From an uncultured Caulobacterales bacterium (lineage in GTDB: Bacteria > Pseudomonadota > Alphaproteobacteria > Caulobacterales > Caulobacteraceae), in contig CAISYT010000137.1 of assembly GCA_903889785.1 (NCBI GenBank), forward strand, positions 1 through 6,951: a DNA stretch of 6,951 bases, given 5' to 3'. A program made the translations under genes and the position numbers. Of this stretch, positions 5,569-6,951 are shown piece by piece (position 1 is the first letter of the stretch; each line of letters opens with the position of its first letter). The notes beneath the pieces were generated by a model. The model saw only the letters and a program-made list of their open reading frames with translations. It was not told where the DNA came from and did no database searches.

Positions 5569-6935
5569 GAGGTCAGTGCTCCGATGGCGTTTAGCGCGCC
5601 CACATGCCACAGCCGTTCGACCAGCACAGCGTCGTCTGCGCGGCCGCCGAATCTGATCAGGCTACGGGCCTTGGCGGTCAGCTCCTCGCGGCTCAGGGTA
5701 TTGGTCGGGTCGCCCTTGGGATCGTCGACCCGAGCCTCGATGCGGCGGCCGTCGGTTGTTTCGACCATAACCTTGCCGATCCATCGGGCGGGATAGGCGG
5801 CGTCGACCTCAGGATCGAGCGCCATGGTCACACGGTCGCGGAAACTGGCCACGTCGTCGCGCGCCAGAACGCCTTCGAACTGCGCCAGGTCGGCCACCCC
5901 ACCATTGGCGATCAGTCCCAGAACGCTACCCATGGAGAACTTGGCCTGGTGAATGGTTTCGGGGATGGTCACGGCACCCAGCACATCGATGGCACCCTGA
6001 TGCACCAGCGTGGTGACGTGGGCGATGTCGGAGGCGGCCAGATGATGATCCTGCATGGCCTTGAGCAGGGCGTCGGCAGCGGGGTGTGTGTGGCGGCAGG
6101 AGGCGTGGAACTTGAAAGATGTCTCGGCCGTGGCCCAGCGGGTTCCGAGCCCTGCGGTCAGGCGGGCCACATCGGCATCGGTAGACATGCCGGCGGCCAT
6201 GCCTTGCGCGCCCTCAAGAATGGCTTGTGCGCCGGTGAAGCCGTCCCTGGCCAGATAGGCCGAGGCTAGGCCTGCGCTGGCAGCATGGGCGGTGTGCAGC
6301 TGTTTGGAGTCGGCAGCGTCGCGTAGGAATTCCCACAAGCCTGCTGCCTGGGTTCCGGCAGAGCCAAAGGCTTGCAGCATCTGCTCCGGCGTCAGTTTCA
6401 GTAAGCGCCCAACGGCGGCGGCCGCGCCGAGCGTTCCGGCCGTGCCCGTGGTGTGAAAGACCTTGTAGTGCGAGCGGCCCAGGAATTCCCCCACACGGAT
6501 ACCCACCTCGTATCCCGCGACGGCGGCAGTCAGGAGCTCTCGCCCGCTGGCACCCACCGCCTGGGCCACGGCCAGGGCTGGCGAAAACACCACGGTCGCC
6601 GGGTGGAGCACCGAGCTATTATGCAGGTCGTCCTGCTCGACCACGTGGCTGGCGGCAGCGTTCACCATGGCCGCGAAATAGGGGCTGGTACGGGCACCGT
6701 TGATCAGCACCTCGGAGGGGCCGTCCGCTGGCCCCATCAACTTGGCGAAATCGGCAATCGTGCGTACAGCGCGCGACGGCGAACCGGCTATTGCCGAACC
6801 GGCCCAGTCGACGAACAGGTCGAGGGTGCGATCCATGACGGATGCCGGAATCTGCTCAGGCGTGAGCTGTGCGGCGAAGGCCGCCAAGGCGCGGGTGGGG
6901 GTTAGGATTTTCGATCCGCCGTCGTCGTGAGCCAT
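5565..6935 (-). CDS. MmgE/PrpD-family protein (2-methylcitrate dehydratase / cis-aconitate decarboxylase-like)
   Basis: This 456-residue cytoplasmic protein has the full MmgE/PrpD fold: an all-alpha N-terminal domain (about 10-270 plus the C-terminal helices) and a smaller alpha/beta lid domain (about 275-410). The family includes PrpD (dehydrates 2-methylcitrate to cis-2-methylaconitate) and IRG1/CAD (decarboxylates cis-aconitate to itaconate). Active-site landmarks line up by eye: EQDDLHN with D102-D103, HPAT (H111-T114), the His in VFHTTGTAGTLG (H161), K211 and H214 in SKQLH, and K275-x-H277 in FKFHASCRHTHPAADA. The lid carries QAKFSMG (330-336) and the usual D-P-K-G-D-P near 405-410. Start ATG at 6935 has only a purine-rich AGAGAGA about 8 bases upstream, so the gene may continue an operon beyond the window. 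It overlaps the CitE-like gene by 4 bp (GTGA). Pairing with a CitE-like lyase is frequent in proteobacterial carboxylate clusters, often with a CaiB/BaiF CoA-transferase, which would be to the right. The exact reaction cannot be assigned. Confidence 0.92.
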   Translation of the reverse strand: MAHDDGGSKILTPTRALAAFAAQLTPEQIPASVMDRTLDLFVDWAGSAIAGSPSRAVRTIADFAKLMGPADGPSEVLINGARTSPYFAAMVNAAASHVVEQDDLHNSSVLHPATVVFSPALAVAQAVGASGRELLTAAVAGYEVGIRVGEFLGRSHYKVFHTTGTAGTLGAAAAVGRLLKLTPEQMLQAFGSAGTQAAGLWEFLRDAADSKQLHTAHAASAGLASAYLARDGFTGAQAILEGAQGMAAGMSTDADVARLTAGLGTRWATAETSFKFHASCRHTHPAADALLKAMQDHHLAASDIAHVTTLVHQGAIDVLGAVTIPETIHQAKFSMGSVLGLIANGGVADLAQFEGVLARDDVASFRDRVTMALDPEVDAAYPARWIGKVMVETTDGRRIEARVDDPKGDPTNTLSREELTAKARSLIRFGGRADDAVLVERLWHVGALNAIGALTS

Positions 6936-6951
6936 CGGAGTTTCTCTCTGA

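Noticed and set aside
5569..5610. Longer N-terminus for the CitE-like protein from an ATG at 5610
   Set aside because: The 14 added residues are basic and unlike the family, and they overlap the MmgE/PrpD end. The GTGA overlap at 5568 gives a natural start.
5604..6269. 221-residue open frame antisense to the MmgE/PrpD gene
   Set aside because: It is Gly/His-rich translation opposite a conserved full-length enzyme, so a composition artefact.
2..6935. Mobile element, CRISPR array or defence island
   Set aside because: No transposase or nuclease genes, direct-repeat arrays or compositional break were seen. The only notable repeat is the 16-bp inverted pair.

Overview
The window is a dense, GC-rich, ordinary-looking bacterial chromosome segment. 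Gene families, GC-rich third codon positions, frequent 4-bp gene overlaps and a TTG start suggest a proteobacterium, most likely an alphaproteobacterium. That placement is an inference from gene content only. I see no transposase, integrase, tRNA, rRNA or CRISPR array.

Layout. Three genes read rightward: the 3' part of a beta-propeller (NHL-repeat / amidating-lyase-like) protein (2-877), a citrate-proton symporter of the CitA type with a TTG start (1042-2358), and a small secreted protein resembling surface-adhesin protein E (2433-2894). Four genes read leftward from the right edge: an MmgE/PrpD-family protein (6935-5565), a CitE-like (HpcH/HpaI) CoA-ester lyase (5568-4762), an unrecognised single-pass membrane protein with four extracytoplasmic cysteines (4765-4286), and an SbmA/BacA peptide transporter (4193-2958). 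The two sets converge at about 2895-2957, where a good hairpin followed by a T run probably terminates the rightward transcript.

How they fit together. MmgE/PrpD, CitE-like and the membrane protein overlap by 4 bp at each junction (GTGA, ATGA), so they form a translationally coupled operon. MmgE/PrpD proteins act on tricarboxylates such as 2-methylcitrate or cis-aconitate, and CitE-like lyases cleave CoA esters such as citramalyl-CoA or malyl-CoA. With a CitA-type symporter about 2 kb away, the window points to uptake and breakdown of a tri- or dicarboxylic acid; the exact substrate cannot be read from sequence. SbmA and the propeller protein have no evident link to that pathway.

The least ordinary points are: a 16-bp inverted repeat that carries the stop codons of both the symporter and sbmA inside hairpins and flanks the secreted-protein gene; a cysteine-rich membrane protein locked into a catabolic operon; and a propeller that keeps two of the three zinc histidines of amidating lyases. 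No clearly new defence or mobile system is visible.
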